From: Bdellovibrio bacteriovorus str. Tiberius
GTDB lineage: Bacteria > Bdellovibrionota > Bdellovibrionia > Bdellovibrionales > Bdellovibrionaceae
Assembly (NCBI RefSeq): GCF_000317895.1
Contig: NC_019567.1
Location: 3,782,001 to 3,846,000, forward strand
DNA length: 64,000 nt
Reading direction: 5' to 3'
Positions within the stretch are counted from its first letter, which is position 1, and every line of letters starts with the position of its first letter. Of the stretch, positions 51,512 to 61,113 are shown one piece after another. The translations under genes and the position numbers were made by a program. Under the pieces are notes generated by a model, which worked only from the letters and a program-made list of their open reading frames with translations, did not search any database and was not told the DNA's origin.

Positions 51512-52081
51512 CTATTTTTTTAGGGTCTTCAGGTCATCCATGCAGGTTTTCTGGGTCAAAGTCGCTGAAATCTTCATAATTTGCATATGAATCAGTTCCT
51601 CAGTCCCACGCTGCTCCAGCGCTCCGAAGGAAAGAAGCATCACAGCCTCCGTCGGCAGGTTCCCGCGCAACGGTGGAAGTGGAGAGTCTTTCTGATCAAA
51701 TGCCGTCAGCTGAACACGGAAGGTTGTTCCGCCCTTGCTGGTCATCTGAGAAAGAACCTTTTTGTTTCTTTCAATACCCACACCCGTCGCGATCACACGG
51801 CAAGTTTCACCATCAAACTGCTTCACCTGAAGCTGGCGCACACCGGTGGATTTTTGACGAACCACTTTCAGTGCGAAGTAAGATGTGAATTCACCCTGCT
51901 GGGCTTTCCAAAGACCCTGGATGTCCTGCCATGGGAATGGCTGCGCCAGGTGCATTGGCCATGGTACCCAGCGGTCATCGCTGGCTGGCATGATGTGTTC
52001 TTCGTCCTTTGCAAACGCTGTTGCAGAGAATGTCAGTCCCGATAGAGTCACCAAAGTTGCGATCAAAATTTTGCTCAACAT
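51512..52081 (-). CDS. Secreted protein of unknown function (189 aa)
   Basis: A 189-residue exported protein with signal peptide ending FSATAFA. The mature domain is beta-rich with W residues near the start (DDRWVPWPMH, WQDIQGLWKAQQG) and two cysteines (ETCRV, KTCMD). The GLWKAQQGE opening is like lipocalin-type or DUF barrels, but this is not a firm match. It lies 9 bp behind the TPR regulator gene and is probably in its operon. AAGGGGG precedes ATG 52081. Confidence 0.8.
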   Translation of the reverse strand: MLSKILIATLVTLSGLTFSATAFAKDEEHIMPASDDRWVPWPMHLAQPFPWQDIQGLWKAQQGEFTSYFALKVVRQKSTGVRQLQVKQFDGETCRVIATGVGIERNKKVLSQMTSKGGTTFRVQLTAFDQKDSPLPPLRGNLPTEAVMLLSFGALEQRGTEELIHMQIMKISATLTQKTCMDDLKTLKK

Positions 52082-52090
52082 GAATCCCCC

Positions 52091-53194
52091 TTAGTGCTCG
52101 AAATGAACTCGAGCCGCTTTATTCATGTAATATCCGTTTTTGGCTCTAAAGATATATTTAGGTTTTTCGTAATCCGGTTCAATCAGTTTACGCAGACGTT
52201 TGATGGTCACGTAAATCTTATTGTCGTGGATGGCAGGATCATAAGGCTGCTTCCATACATTCTCAACCAGGAATTCTTTGGAATAAATCTGACCCTGGTT
52301 CTGAACGAACAGGCGCAGAAGATCCAATAATATAAACTGGTTTTTGAAATCAATGCGGCCCAGTTTCTTTTCGATCACAGAGTGATTTGCCTCATCAAAG
52401 ATAAGGTCGAAATTGCTCTGAGTTTCGCCACCGATTTTTTCGGCAAGGTTTTTCACCATGCGCGCCAGACGTTTGTGGTTTTCAGTGTCCACAGATCTTT
52501 GCGCCAAAGTGATGTAAGTGCGGGCCATGTCCTTGTCGCCGATTTCGAAATACGTGTCCGCCAGGGCGCCCATCAGATAGTTGGACATAACCACGTTGCG
52601 GGTTTCACGAACGATATCGTAGGCCTTCCACAGAACCTCGATCGCCTCGTCGTATTTTTTCATCTGCTTCAGGATATCCGCATTCAGGAAAAGAGAAGAC
52701 GCCTGAAGATCCGGCATCTGATAAACCTGGAAGAAGACCTGAAGATTGTAGATCTCTTTCAACGCATCAGAATAGCGAGCCGAAGACGGATGAGAGTACA
52801 CCATCGCAAGACCGAAGATGGCGTGACAGATGTCTTCCTTGTTGTCAGAAGCAAGTGCGATAGCCAGGGCCTTTTGGAGATAGTCCATGGCTGTGTCGAT
52901 TTGACCCTTGTAAGACGCGCACACCGCGAGCGTGTAGTACGTCTTGGAATTCAGTTCGAAGCCCTCTTTCAGAACCAAATCCTGCAGTTTTTCTTTTGTC
53001 AGATTTACTTCTTCAAATTGCTCACGCTCTGCAAAGATACGCAGAAGCAAATTGATGCACTTCAAGTATTGAGAGAAATTCTTCTCGGCAAAGAAAGCTT
53101 TCGTCGCTTCCTGAAGATTGTCCACGGCAGGCGTGAACTCTCCCCGGTCGTAGTAAAGCTTGCCGAGCTCGAAAGCACGATCAGTAGGGCTCAT
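52091..53194 (-). CDS. TPR protein with C-terminal OmpR-type winged helix
   Basis: A 367-residue cytosolic protein. Residues 1-260 are tetratricopeptide-like helical repeats (AFELGKLYYDRGEFTPAVDNL, YTLAVCASYKGQIDTAMDYLQKAL). The last 100 residues are an OmpR/PhoB-type DNA-binding domain (LVENVWKQPYDP, NKIYVTIKRLRKLIEP, YIFRAKNGYYM). It is a regulator without a receiver domain, so the TPR part likely senses a peptide or partner. It is followed at 9 bp by a secreted-protein gene, an obvious candidate target. Confidence 0.88.
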   Translation of the reverse strand: MSPTDRAFELGKLYYDRGEFTPAVDNLQEATKAFFAEKNFSQYLKCINLLLRIFAEREQFEEVNLTKEKLQDLVLKEGFELNSKTYYTLAVCASYKGQIDTAMDYLQKALAIALASDNKEDICHAIFGLAMVYSHPSSARYSDALKEIYNLQVFFQVYQMPDLQASSLFLNADILKQMKKYDEAIEVLWKAYDIVRETRNVVMSNYLMGALADTYFEIGDKDMARTYITLAQRSVDTENHKRLARMVKNLAEKIGGETQSNFDLIFDEANHSVIEKKLGRIDFKNQFILLDLLRLFVQNQGQIYSKEFLVENVWKQPYDPAIHDNKIYVTIKRLRKLIEPDYEKPKYIFRAKNGYYMNKAARVHFEH

Positions 53195-53401
53195 AAGGTC
53201 TTAAAACTCCAAAACAAAAAACAAATTACTCGCGAGGGACAGGTTTTTACAGATTGTCAGGAATACGTCAATGTAAGACGCGGACAGTTGCTGAAAATTT
53301 GAGCATAGTGAGAATTGATTTCAGGAATGTAATGCGCCGGTAATGAAACCAGCTACATTATTGCGGCGTGTGAGGTGAAGAAATCGCTAGGAGAGCGCTT
53401 T

Positions 53402-53665
53402 TCAGCGCTTCTGGAACTTCTTCCACTCCTGCTCTGACATCAAGCTGACGCTTTCGGTGTTGGGATCAAACACGATGCGCACGTGCCCTTTGTCGATCTG
53501 CTTTTGCACCTGCTGCATCTTGGTTTCGTAAGATATTTCATTCACACCATAGTCGGTGCCTTCGCGCTGAATAAAGTTATCAATCACTCCCCGCAGGGCC
53601 TGTTCGCTTAAGGCTTCTTTGGGGATTTCAATAGGGGCGGCGTTTTCCGGACTGTTGTCGCTCAT
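53402..53665 (-). CDS. YheU-family (UPF0270) protein
   Basis: An 87-residue protein of the YheU/UPF0270 family. IEIPKEALSEQALRGVIDNF and REGTDYG match the start of E. coli YheU, and QKQIDKGHVRIVFDP its end. Function in E. coli is not known. The ATG at 53665 is used because the residues before it are not family-like. It stands alone. Confidence 0.88.
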   Translation of the reverse strand: MSDNSPENAAPIEIPKEALSEQALRGVIDNFIQREGTDYGVNEISYETKMQQVQKQIDKGHVRIVFDPNTESVSLMSEQEWKKFQKR

Positions 53666-53827
53666 AACACATCCTTTACCACGACCCACCCAAGGGCTGG
53701 CAGAAAAAATGAGTAACCCTTTCAGGCGAAAGGCTTAAGGCGAGTTTTGACTGCTAACATAAGTAATTTTCCGAAGTTCGTTAAAAATCAGTGAAAATAA
53801 GTTCAGCCCCCTAACGAAGGATTCTGA

Positions 53828-55240
53828 ATGAAGAACCTGCCCCTGATAATTTTGTGTTTAAGTCTGACGACAACTCTTTCTGCGTGCTCAGGAAGTTTCA
53901 GCGGCAAAAAATCAGGACAGGAAGATCAGACGGCGGAAAACCCCCCACAATCAGATCCTACGCAGCCGCCAAGTCAGCAGACTCCGACGCCTGCGCCGAC
54001 ACCAACGCCATCCCCTGAGCCAAGCCCAGAGCCAGCTCCAGTGCCTGCGCCCGTGCCGGAAGAACCGGCTCCGACTCCTGAACCAACTCCAGCCCCCACT
54101 CCAGAAGAGCCGACCCCAGCACCAGTGCCAGCACCGCAGCCGGCACCAGAACCCGCTCCTGCTCCGGCACCAACGCCGGATCCAGCGCCTGCGCCAGAAC
54201 CAACACCAGCACCAATTCCAGCTCCAACTCCGGAGCCTTCGCCAACCCCTGCGCCTGAACCAAGCCCAGCGCCACAACCGACTCCAGAGCCAACTCCGGC
54301 ACCGACTCCTGCTCCTACTCCGGCGCCAGAACCTGTTCCTGCACCTACGCCAGCTCCGGAACCAACACCTGAGCCGACTCCGGCACCAACTCCAACACCT
54401 GTGCCTGAACCTGAACCAGCACCAGTTCCTGAACCAGTGCCGGTGCCGACTCCAGTCAGTGGTTGTCCGGAGAACTATGAACTTGTTGCAGCTAACAGCA
54501 CGGTGAAAACTGAAGCGTTCTGTATTGCTAAATTTGAAATGAAAAAAGCCAGCGGAAAAGCCGTTTCCACAGCGACGAACAAACCTTGGCTGGCGACCAA
54601 AGCGGCCGCCACCGACGCGTGTGCCGCGCTGGGTGCGGATTACCGTCTGCCGACAAATTCTGAATGGAATGCGGCGGCTTTGGAAATTTACAACAACCAG
54701 GAAAACTGGATTGATAAAAACAAGAAAGACACTTTGTACACTGGATACTATTCCGGATGGAGCGAGCCTGTGGAAATCAAAGACGTCACAAATCCATATG
54801 ACAGCACCGGCAAAACCAGCGGAAGCGAACGACGCACCTTTGTTCTGGAAAGCGGCAAAGTGATCTGGGACTTCGGTGGCAATGCCTGGGAATGGGTCAG
54901 TGACACCATCTATGGCAGTTCGTACAACCCGGATCTTTCCAGCTTCTATGGTCGTCAGTATCACAACAACAACTGGGATGTGAAACCGGGATCAAAAGCG
55001 CTGTTTGATTTCACCGGCCTTGCGGATGCTGGCAAAAAAGACACCTCCATGGGGAACCTGTTCGGAGGAAGCTCGGGCAAAGTCATCCGCGGTGGTGCGC
55101 TTTGCATGCACTCCAAGGGCGTGACCGGGATATTTGCCGCCAATATCGGAGATATCACCGCCGATGAAATGCAGGCCCCTGCATCGTGGAATCTGAAAAT
55201 GAACAACGTCGGTTTCCGCTGTGTGACCACGCCTAAATAG
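53828..55240 (+). CDS. FGE/SUMF1-domain lipoprotein with long Pro-rich stalk
   Basis: A 470-residue lipoprotein with lipobox LSAC (C20). About 170 residues (roughly 40-212) are Pro-x repeats of the [10 protein letters not shown] kind, encoded by a degenerate 6- to 12-base repeat, and form a stalk. The C-terminal domain is of the formylglycine-generating-enzyme/sulfatase-modifying type: [43 protein letters not shown]. In such exported proteins the fold is used for binding or for unknown catalysis. Closed by a terminator. Confidence 0.88.
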   Translation: MKNLPLIILCLSLTTTLSACSGSFSGKKSGQEDQTAENPPQSDPTQPPSQQTPTPAPTPTPSPEPSPEPAPVPAPVPEEPAPTPEPTPAPTPEEPTPAPVPAPQPAPEPAPAPAPTPDPAPAPEPTPAPIPAPTPEPSPTPAPEPSPAPQPTPEPTPAPTPAPTPAPEPVPAPTPAPEPTPEPTPAPTPTPVPEPEPAPVPEPVPVPTPVSGCPENYELVAANSTVKTEAFCIAKFEMKKASGKAVSTATNKPWLATKAAATDACAALGADYRLPTNSEWNAAALEIYNNQENWIDKNKKDTLYTGYYSGWSEPVEIKDVTNPYDSTGKTSGSERRTFVLESGKVIWDFGGNAWEWVSDTIYGSSYNPDLSSFYGRQYHNNNWDVKPGSKALFDFTGLADAGKKDTSMGNLFGGSSGKVIRGGALCMHSKGVTGIFAANIGDITADEMQAPASWNLKMNNVGFRCVTTPK

Positions 55241-55268
55241 TCCCTGTCCAGATTTTCGACAGCTTTTT

Positions 55269-55300
55269 AAAGCCCTCCTCAAATTGAGCGGGGGCTTTTT
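55269..55300 (+). terminator. Hairpin terminator after the FGE lipoprotein gene
   Basis: AAAGCCC and GGGGCTTTTT pair, with an inner TCAA/TTGA stem, about 30 bp past the stop at 55240. Confidence 0.8.
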
Positions 55301-55365
55301 CGTTTTCAGAACGGCATCTGATTTGCTCCTTCCAAAGCCGGAATAAACAATTGAAGGAGCGTTCC

Positions 55366-56193
55366 ATGAGATTACAGAATATCGCACGTATCGCATCTGC
55401 GGTTCTTACCGTATCGAGCCTTTGGATTTCTCAAGCCGAAGCCAAGCAAGCTCCTACCAACAAGGCGGAATTCTGTGCGATGACCTCTCAGGATTACAAA
55501 GACATCCTGATGAAAGTGGAGAATCACCTGGCCTTTGAAAACCGTGGCGGCATCGGCGATCAAGGCGTGTGCTGGTGGCACTCCATGTTCACGCGAAATG
55601 CGACTTATCTGGCGATTTATCGTCCGGAACTGCCGCGCCCGACGCGTTCAGAAGCCCGTCAGATCATTGAAGACATTTCTGCCAACCGTGGTGTCGTCGA
55701 AATTCCCGGCTTTAAAAACCTGGAAGAATTTTCTTATGCTCATCGTGATCAGATTCAGACCTCGCTGAATGCCGCACAGATCGTGGACGGCGGCATCTTG
55801 TTTGGTTGGGTTCGCGGAGTAACTGGCAATCATGAAGTGGCCCCTCAGAAGCTTGAGAATATGATGAATGATCTTTACCTTGAAGTGCGCACAGGCCGCG
55901 TGGTTTATCAGATGCTGCAAATCGAGGGCATCATGGCTCACGCCTGGCTGGTGGTGGATATGGAGCGCGATGGAGACGGCTATATCCTGAAGGTACTGGA
56001 TAGCAATGATCGCGATGTTTACAAAGTTTACTACAAGCGCGGAATGAAGCAGCTGCTGGATTATGACTCTGTCCCTTACACCAGCCGCAATGCGGTTGAC
56101 TATCAGGGCTACAAAAACGCCAAGGCCTCTTTCTGCAAACGCGGAATGACTGCCAAAGACATCCGCGATCAACGCAACAACCGTCAGAACTAG
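55366..56193 (+). CDS. Exported papain-like cysteine peptidase candidate (275 aa)
   Basis: A 275-residue exported protein with signal peptide ending SQAEA. The order Cys-His-Asp/Asn fits a papain-type fold: C69 in DQGVCWWHS, H192 in MAHAWLVV and D212 or N214 in VLDSND. The CWWHS context matches the QGxCWxxS of C1-type enzymes. Known families do not come to mind. AAGGAG sets the start at ATG 55366. It could be a prey-directed protease or an inactive relative. Confidence 0.7.
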   Translation: MRLQNIARIASAVLTVSSLWISQAEAKQAPTNKAEFCAMTSQDYKDILMKVENHLAFENRGGIGDQGVCWWHSMFTRNATYLAIYRPELPRPTRSEARQIIEDISANRGVVEIPGFKNLEEFSYAHRDQIQTSLNAAQIVDGGILFGWVRGVTGNHEVAPQKLENMMNDLYLEVRTGRVVYQMLQIEGIMAHAWLVVDMERDGDGYILKVLDSNDRDVYKVYYKRGMKQLLDYDSVPYTSRNAVDYQGYKNAKASFCKRGMTAKDIRDQRNNRQN

Positions 56194-56211
56194 AACTGAT
56201 TTTAAAAAACA

Positions 56212-56240
56212 AAAAGGCCGGTATTTCTACCGGCCTTTTT
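56212..56240. terminator. Bidirectional terminator between the peptidase gene and lon
   Basis: AAAGGCCGGTA and TACCGGCCTTT pair around TTTC with a T run following, between two convergent genes. Confidence 0.9.
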
Positions 56241-56285
56241 TATTCGACTCTCGTCAAATTTGAAGTCTCTAATCTCCAACCACTC

Positions 56286-58781
56286 TTAGTGGTGGTGTAC
56301 CGACTGACCCGTGTACTGAGCTTTGATTCCGAACTCGCGCTCCTTCTGAATCTTGAACAATTCTTTCGGAGACTTGATGTCCAGAGCATTGATCAGAACC
56401 TGATCCACATGGTCCACCAGGATCACTTTCAGATCTTTCATTACATCCTTAGGGATGTCCTTAAGATCTTTTTCGTTTTCCTTAGGGCAGATGATCAGCT
56501 TGATGCCACCGCGGTGAGCAGCAAGGATCTTCTCTTTCAGACCACCGATGGCCATCACGCGACCGCGAAGGGAAACTTCACCAGTCATCGCCACTGTGCG
56601 CTTCACAGGGACTTTCATGATCGCTGACACGATGGAAGTCGTCAGTGCGATACCTGCAGAAGGACCGTCCTTAGGAACTGCACCCTCTGGCAAGTGGATG
56701 TGCACATCAATGTTCGAGAAATACTCTTTGTCCAAACCGAACAAAGGACCTCTGGATCGAACATAGCTCATCGCCGCCGCACAGGATTCTTTCATCACAT
56801 CACCCAGCTGACCGGTCACTGTGAACTTGCCTTTACCCGGCACCACGCTCACCTCGACTGCCAGAAGGTCACCGCCCACTTCCGTCCAAGCCATACCGTT
56901 CGTCAGACCGATTTCGTTTTCAGTCTCGATCATACCGAACTTGTACTTGTGCGGACCCAGAAGCTCGACCAGTTTCTGCGGAGTAACCACATAACCTTCG
57001 TTCTTCTTTGTGGAAGTCTTCGCCGTTTTCGCGCCTTTTTTGGCCGCTACAGCTTTTTTCTCTGTTTTAGTGTCGGCTTTGAAGTTTTCCAAAGTTTCGT
57101 TCATCACGATATCTTTAGCGACCTTACGAGCCACGTTTGCAAACTGTCTTTCCAGGTTACGAACGCCCGCTTCACGAGTGTAGTAGCGGATCACATCGCG
57201 GATGGTGTCATCCTTGATGGTGACTTTGTAGTCTTTCAAGCCGTGGTTTTCCAACTGCTTCGGAACCAGATAGTTCTTCGCAATGTGGAATTTTTCCTGC
57301 TCGATATAACCTTCAAGATTGATGATCTCCATACGATCCAAAAGAGGTCTTGGAATCGTGTGCAAGGAGTTCGCTGTCGCGATAAACATCACCTTGGACA
57401 GGTCGTATTCAAGCTCCAGATAGTGATCCTGGAAGTTGTTGTTCTGCTCAGGGTCCAAAACCTCAAGCATCGCAGCCGCCGGGTCACCTCTGAAGTCATT
57501 CGCCATTTTGTCGATTTCATCCAGAAGAACCAGTGGATTACCTTTGTCCACTTTACGAAGCGCCTGCAGGATTTTACCTGGCATCGCACCTACGTATGTT
57601 TTTCTGTGACCGCGAATTTCCGCTTCGTCACGCACGCCACCCAAAGAGATACGCGCAAATGGACGATTCAAAGATTCCGCGATGGATCTTGCCAAGGAAG
57701 TTTTACCCACCCCTGGAGGACCCGCCAGGCAAAGGATAGGCCCTTTCATATCTTTGGAGATAGACAATACTGCCAGGTACTCCAGGATACGATCTTTGAC
57801 TTTTTCCAAACCCCAGTGATCGTCATCAAGAATGCGCTGGGCATTTTTGATGTCGTGTTTTTCTTCTGTGTAGTCAGCCCAAGGCAAAGACAGAACCCAG
57901 TCGATATAGTTGCGAACAACTGTCGCTTCCGCAGACATAGGTGACATCATTTTGAGTTTTTTAATCTCTTTCATGACCTTGTCTTTGGCTTCCTGACTCA
58001 TTTTTTTGTTCTTGGTCTTGATCTCAAGATCCTGAAGCTCTGCCTGGTAATCGTCTTTTTCACCAAGCTCCTTCTGGATGGCCTGCATTTGTTCATTCAG
58101 ATAGTACTCTTTCTGAGAGCGCTCCATCTGTTTCTTCACGCGTGTGCGGATCTTCTTTTCCACTTCAAGGATTTCGATCTCGCCGGTCATCAGGTTCAGA
58201 AGGTGTTCCAGACGCTTGGAAGGATCAATGATCTCCAAAACGGTCTGTTTGTCTTCAAGTTTCAGGTTCAGCTGAGCCACGATGATATCTGCAAGCTCCC
58301 CTGGATTTTCGATGGTCGAAACACGCATCAGAATCTCTGGCGGGATACGCTTGTTCAGTTTCACGTAGGTCTCGAACGTTCCTTTTACGGAGCGAACCAA
58401 AGCCTGCGCTTCAACGATATTTGTAGGATCTTCATCCAGGGCTTCAACCGCCACCGTGAAGAAATTATCGTTGTTTACAAAATTCTTAATCTTTACGCGA
58501 CGTTTACCCTCAACCAGAACCTTCACAGTTCCATCCGGCAAACGAAGCAATTGGATGATTGTTCCAACTGTACCGATTGCAAAGATATCTTTAGGTTCGG
58601 GATTGTTGGTTTTGGCGTCCTTTTGAGCGGCCAAAACGATGTCGGTTTGTTTGCTCATCGCCTCTTCAAGAGCGTTGATGCTCTTTTCACGACCGACAAA
58701 CAAAGGCATCATCATATGCGGAAAAATGATGAGGTCTCTTAGGGGCAAAAGTGGTAGTTGTTGTACTTTTCCCTCGCTCAT
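56286..58781 (-). CDS. lon: ATP-dependent Lon protease
   Basis: An 831-residue LonA. The N-terminal substrate domain ([15 protein letters not shown]) is followed by the AAA+ motor (GPPGVGKT; second region [10 protein letters not shown]) and the protease domain with catalytic S708 in PKDGPSAG and K751 in GGLKEK. Between the AAA+ lid and the protease domain there is a 20-25 residue Lys/Ala/Thr-rich insertion (about 572-594) not found in E. coli Lon. A His-rich end (SVHHH) is also unusual. The leader carries a perfect 7-bp hairpin. Confidence 0.97.
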   Translation of the reverse strand: MSEGKVQQLPLLPLRDLIIFPHMMMPLFVGREKSINALEEAMSKQTDIVLAAQKDAKTNNPEPKDIFAIGTVGTIIQLLRLPDGTVKVLVEGKRRVKIKNFVNNDNFFTVAVEALDEDPTNIVEAQALVRSVKGTFETYVKLNKRIPPEILMRVSTIENPGELADIIVAQLNLKLEDKQTVLEIIDPSKRLEHLLNLMTGEIEILEVEKKIRTRVKKQMERSQKEYYLNEQMQAIQKELGEKDDYQAELQDLEIKTKNKKMSQEAKDKVMKEIKKLKMMSPMSAEATVVRNYIDWVLSLPWADYTEEKHDIKNAQRILDDDHWGLEKVKDRILEYLAVLSISKDMKGPILCLAGPPGVGKTSLARSIAESLNRPFARISLGGVRDEAEIRGHRKTYVGAMPGKILQALRKVDKGNPLVLLDEIDKMANDFRGDPAAAMLEVLDPEQNNNFQDHYLELEYDLSKVMFIATANSLHTIPRPLLDRMEIINLEGYIEQEKFHIAKNYLVPKQLENHGLKDYKVTIKDDTIRDVIRYYTREAGVRNLERQFANVARKVAKDIVMNETLENFKADTKTEKKAVAAKKGAKTAKTSTKKNEGYVVTPQKLVELLGPHKYKFGMIETENEIGLTNGMAWTEVGGDLLAVEVSVVPGKGKFTVTGQLGDVMKESCAAAMSYVRSRGPLFGLDKEYFSNIDVHIHLPEGAVPKDGPSAGIALTTSIVSAIMKVPVKRTVAMTGEVSLRGRVMAIGGLKEKILAAHRGGIKLIICPKENEKDLKDIPKDVMKDLKVILVDHVDQVLINALDIKSPKELFKIQKEREFGIKAQYTGQSVHHH

Positions 58782-59100
58782 AATCCTATCCCTCCCTGTG
58801 GGTTAACGAGCAGGCTCGTTCCTACTTAGAACCGAACCAAATCTGCTTAGGTTAAAAAATCCATCTCAACCTTGAGCAAATTCTTATACTCAGTCTAACT
58901 ATGTGTATGATTGCTGGGAAGTAAATATATTGCAGAGAAAAAGACTTCTGGTCCTAGAAGCGAGTCCAATTTGCCCTAATTTTAGGCATCATAATCAGCC
59001 CTAATGCTAACCGAAAATAATTCTAATAAGTGTCGGAAATTGAGAATCTTTCCTAATTGTAATTCCAGGTCCTAACATTTTGATGCCCTTTTAAGCCATT
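58782..59100. other. Intergenic region between lon and the histidine kinase gene
   Basis: The 319-bp gap holds the lon leader and both promoters. A CTCAACCTTGAG palindrome occurs at about 58865-58876, and the 58805-58820 hairpin lies within the lon leader. The right half is AT-rich and contains three CCTAAT-like copies (CCCTAAT at 58974 and 58997, TCCTAAT at 59053). No gene is seen. Confidence 0.55.
58805..58820 (-). promoter_or_regulatory. Hairpin in the lon leader
   Basis: AACGAGC and GCTCGTT form a perfect 7-bp stem with a 2-bp centre, 24 bp before the lon start codon. It could be an operator, an mRNA hairpin or a thermo-labile element. Confidence 0.45.
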
Positions 59101-60648
59101 TTGTTCGATAAGTGCTATGTGACACCCAGAGACAGCAAAAGATGGTTCCGCACCAACTCGCTATCACTCAAGCTGCTTATAGCGACTTGGGCCGTAAGCT
59201 CGTTTGCGACACTGATTCTTACCGCATTCCAACTCATCATGGACTATCAAAGAGATTTTGATAAGTTGCAGAACAACTTTACCATCATCAAGAACTCTTA
59301 CCTTGATTCCATGGCCGAACATCTGTGGTCATATGACACAAGACTACTGGAAATTCAGCTTGATGGTCTGGGTCGTTTGCAAGGCGTAAGCTATTTGCGT
59401 CTGGTGGCTGACAATAAAACCATCTACGAGACCGGAAAGTCCGACCCCACCGAAGAAAGCCACAAGCGCTTTGATATCTATCACAAGAACACCAATGAAA
59501 TCCTGGGCGCTTTGGATGTCGAACTGGATATCAAAAGCCTGCGTGAAAAGTACTTCCAGGAAGCCATTTGGATCTTCATTCGCCAAGCGGCCAAAACCGC
59601 AGTCGTGGTGTTCTTCCTGTATTTCATCTTCAACCGCATCCTGGTGGTTCATATCAAGCATATCGCCGGCTATCTGGCGGAAAACCGCGGCCGCGACGCC
59701 AAGGATCTGGAGCTGAAACGCCGGGCCCACAAAGGGCAGGATGAACTGGATGTTCTGGTTGAATCCATCAATCAGTTCCGGTCCGAGCTTTTGGAAGCCA
59801 ATCAGAAACTGGAAAGCCTGAATCAGGCTTTGGAGCAAAAGGTCGCCGAGCGCACCCGCCAGCTGACCACGAAAAACGAAAGCCTGGAAAAAGCGATGAT
59901 GCAGATCAAACGCATGCAGGCGACTTTGGTGGCGCAAGAACGTCTGGCGTCTTTGGGAAGTCTGACCGCCAGCGTGGCGCATGAAATCCGCAATCCGCTG
60001 AACTTCGTTCTGAATTTCTCTGAACTGCTGACTGATTCAGAAAATCTGGAAGAGATCAAAGAGATCAGCCGCGTGATTCTGAAACACAGTCAACGCATTG
60101 ATCAGATCGTGCGTTCCATGCAGATCCTGTCCGGTTACGACAGCGATGTGCTGGAAGTTACTGACATCAATGAGATCGTTAAAAAATCCTATCAGGACAC
60201 CGTTTCAACCCGCTCTTTGGGTTCAAGCTATGTGCCGCCGAAGGTGACTTACCGTTTGGGTGAATCCGTCAAAGCTCCGGTGTACACAACGTCTTTGCTG
60301 CGGGCTCTTTCCAATATCGTGGACAATGCGATCCATGCGTTGGAAAAGAAAGTGCGCGCCAATAAGAACTTCGAACCAGAACTTATTTTGTCCACAGCCG
60401 TGCGCGGGGACATGGTGGAAATCACCATCCGCGACAATGGTGTGGGCATCCCCACAATTCTTGGTGAAAAAATCTTTGATCCTTTCTTGACGACAAAGTC
60501 AGCGGGTGAAGGAGCTGGACTCGGACTGACTGTTGCATTTAATATTGCCCAGAAACACGGTGGCACATTAAAATACAACAGCGAGTTCGGGCAATGGACA
60601 GAGTTTTCGATGTCCCTGCCCCTTACACACGAAAGACCGAATTCATGA
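59101..60648 (+). CDS. Membrane sensor histidine kinase
   Basis: A 515-residue sensor kinase. Membrane segments at about 24-47 and 155-180 bracket a periplasmic domain of about 105 residues. A HAMP-less linker with a coiled coil (225-285) leads to the HisKA box with phospho-acceptor H294 (SVAHEIRNPL) and an HATPase with NAIHALEKK and GVGIP, GAGLGLTVAF. The start is unclear: TTG 59101 or GTG 59119, both without a ribosome site. It overlaps the response-regulator gene by ATGA, so they form a pair. Confidence 0.9.
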   Translation: MFDKCYVTPRDSKRWFRTNSLSLKLLIATWAVSSFATLILTAFQLIMDYQRDFDKLQNNFTIIKNSYLDSMAEHLWSYDTRLLEIQLDGLGRLQGVSYLRLVADNKTIYETGKSDPTEESHKRFDIYHKNTNEILGALDVELDIKSLREKYFQEAIWIFIRQAAKTAVVVFFLYFIFNRILVVHIKHIAGYLAENRGRDAKDLELKRRAHKGQDELDVLVESINQFRSELLEANQKLESLNQALEQKVAERTRQLTTKNESLEKAMMQIKRMQATLVAQERLASLGSLTASVAHEIRNPLNFVLNFSELLTDSENLEEIKEISRVILKHSQRIDQIVRSMQILSGYDSDVLEVTDINEIVKKSYQDTVSTRSLGSSYVPPKVTYRLGESVKAPVYTTSLLRALSNIVDNAIHALEKKVRANKNFEPELILSTAVRGDMVEITIRDNGVGIPTILGEKIFDPFLTTKSAGEGAGLGLTVAFNIAQKHGGTLKYNSEFGQWTEFSMSLPLTHERPNS

Positions 60649-61034
60649 TCCACATTGTGATAGTCGATGATGAAGCAGACACACACCTGCTTTATAAATT
60701 AAAGTTCAAAAAGCTGTTTGCACATTGGGGAGATCTCAATCTGACCTCTTTCCTGAATGCACCGGACTGCCTGGACTTTCTGAAAAGCCCGGAAGGGGCC
60801 AAGGTCGACCTGATTCTTTCAGACATCAATATGCCTGGCATGGATGGATTTGAGCTTTTACAGGCCGTCAAGGGCCTTCATATCAAGGTGCCGTTCTATA
60901 TGGTCAGCGCCTATGAATCTTCTGAATTCCGCAACAAGGCCGAATCCTTGGGGGCCACCCGCTTCCTCAGCAAGCCGGTGGATTTCAGCCGCCTGGGAGA
61001 CGCCGTTCGCCTGGATCTGAAACTGACGGAATAA
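60645..61034 (+). CDS. Single-domain response regulator
   Basis: A 129-residue CheY-like receiver with no output domain. The acidic pocket is D8-D9, the phospho-acceptor D60 lies in LILSDINMPGMDG, and the conserved Lys is in FLSKPVD. It starts inside the kinase stop (ATGA), so both are translated together. With no DNA-binding or enzyme domain, it must act through protein contacts, for example as a relay to a hybrid kinase or motility target. Confidence 0.92.
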   Translation: MIHIVIVDDEADTHLLYKLKFKKLFAHWGDLNLTSFLNAPDCLDFLKSPEGAKVDLILSDINMPGMDGFELLQAVKGLHIKVPFYMVSAYESSEFRNKAESLGATRFLSKPVDFSRLGDAVRLDLKLTE

Positions 61035-61054
61035 TCTGAATAGCTAAAAATAAA

Positions 61055-61082
61055 AAAAGACCCGGGGAAACCCGGGTCTTTT
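61055..61082. terminator. Bidirectional terminator between the response regulator and clpX
   Basis: AAAAGACCCGGG and CCCGGGTCTTTT form a 12-bp stem around GAAA between convergent genes. Confidence 0.92.
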
Positions 61083-61113
61083 AGTTTTCGGCTTTTAGGA
61101 AGCTCCGGCCTGA

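Noticed and set aside
53951-54964. 337-codon frame antisense to the proline-repeat lipoprotein
   Set aside because: Arg/Trp/Cys-rich low-complexity product mirrors the Pro repeat; the + strand has a signal peptide, lipobox and FGE domain.
60594-60644. Earlier ATG for the response regulator
   Set aside because: It lies deep inside the kinase gene and adds residues before the first receiver strand; ATG 60645 overlaps the kinase stop as expected for coupled pairs.
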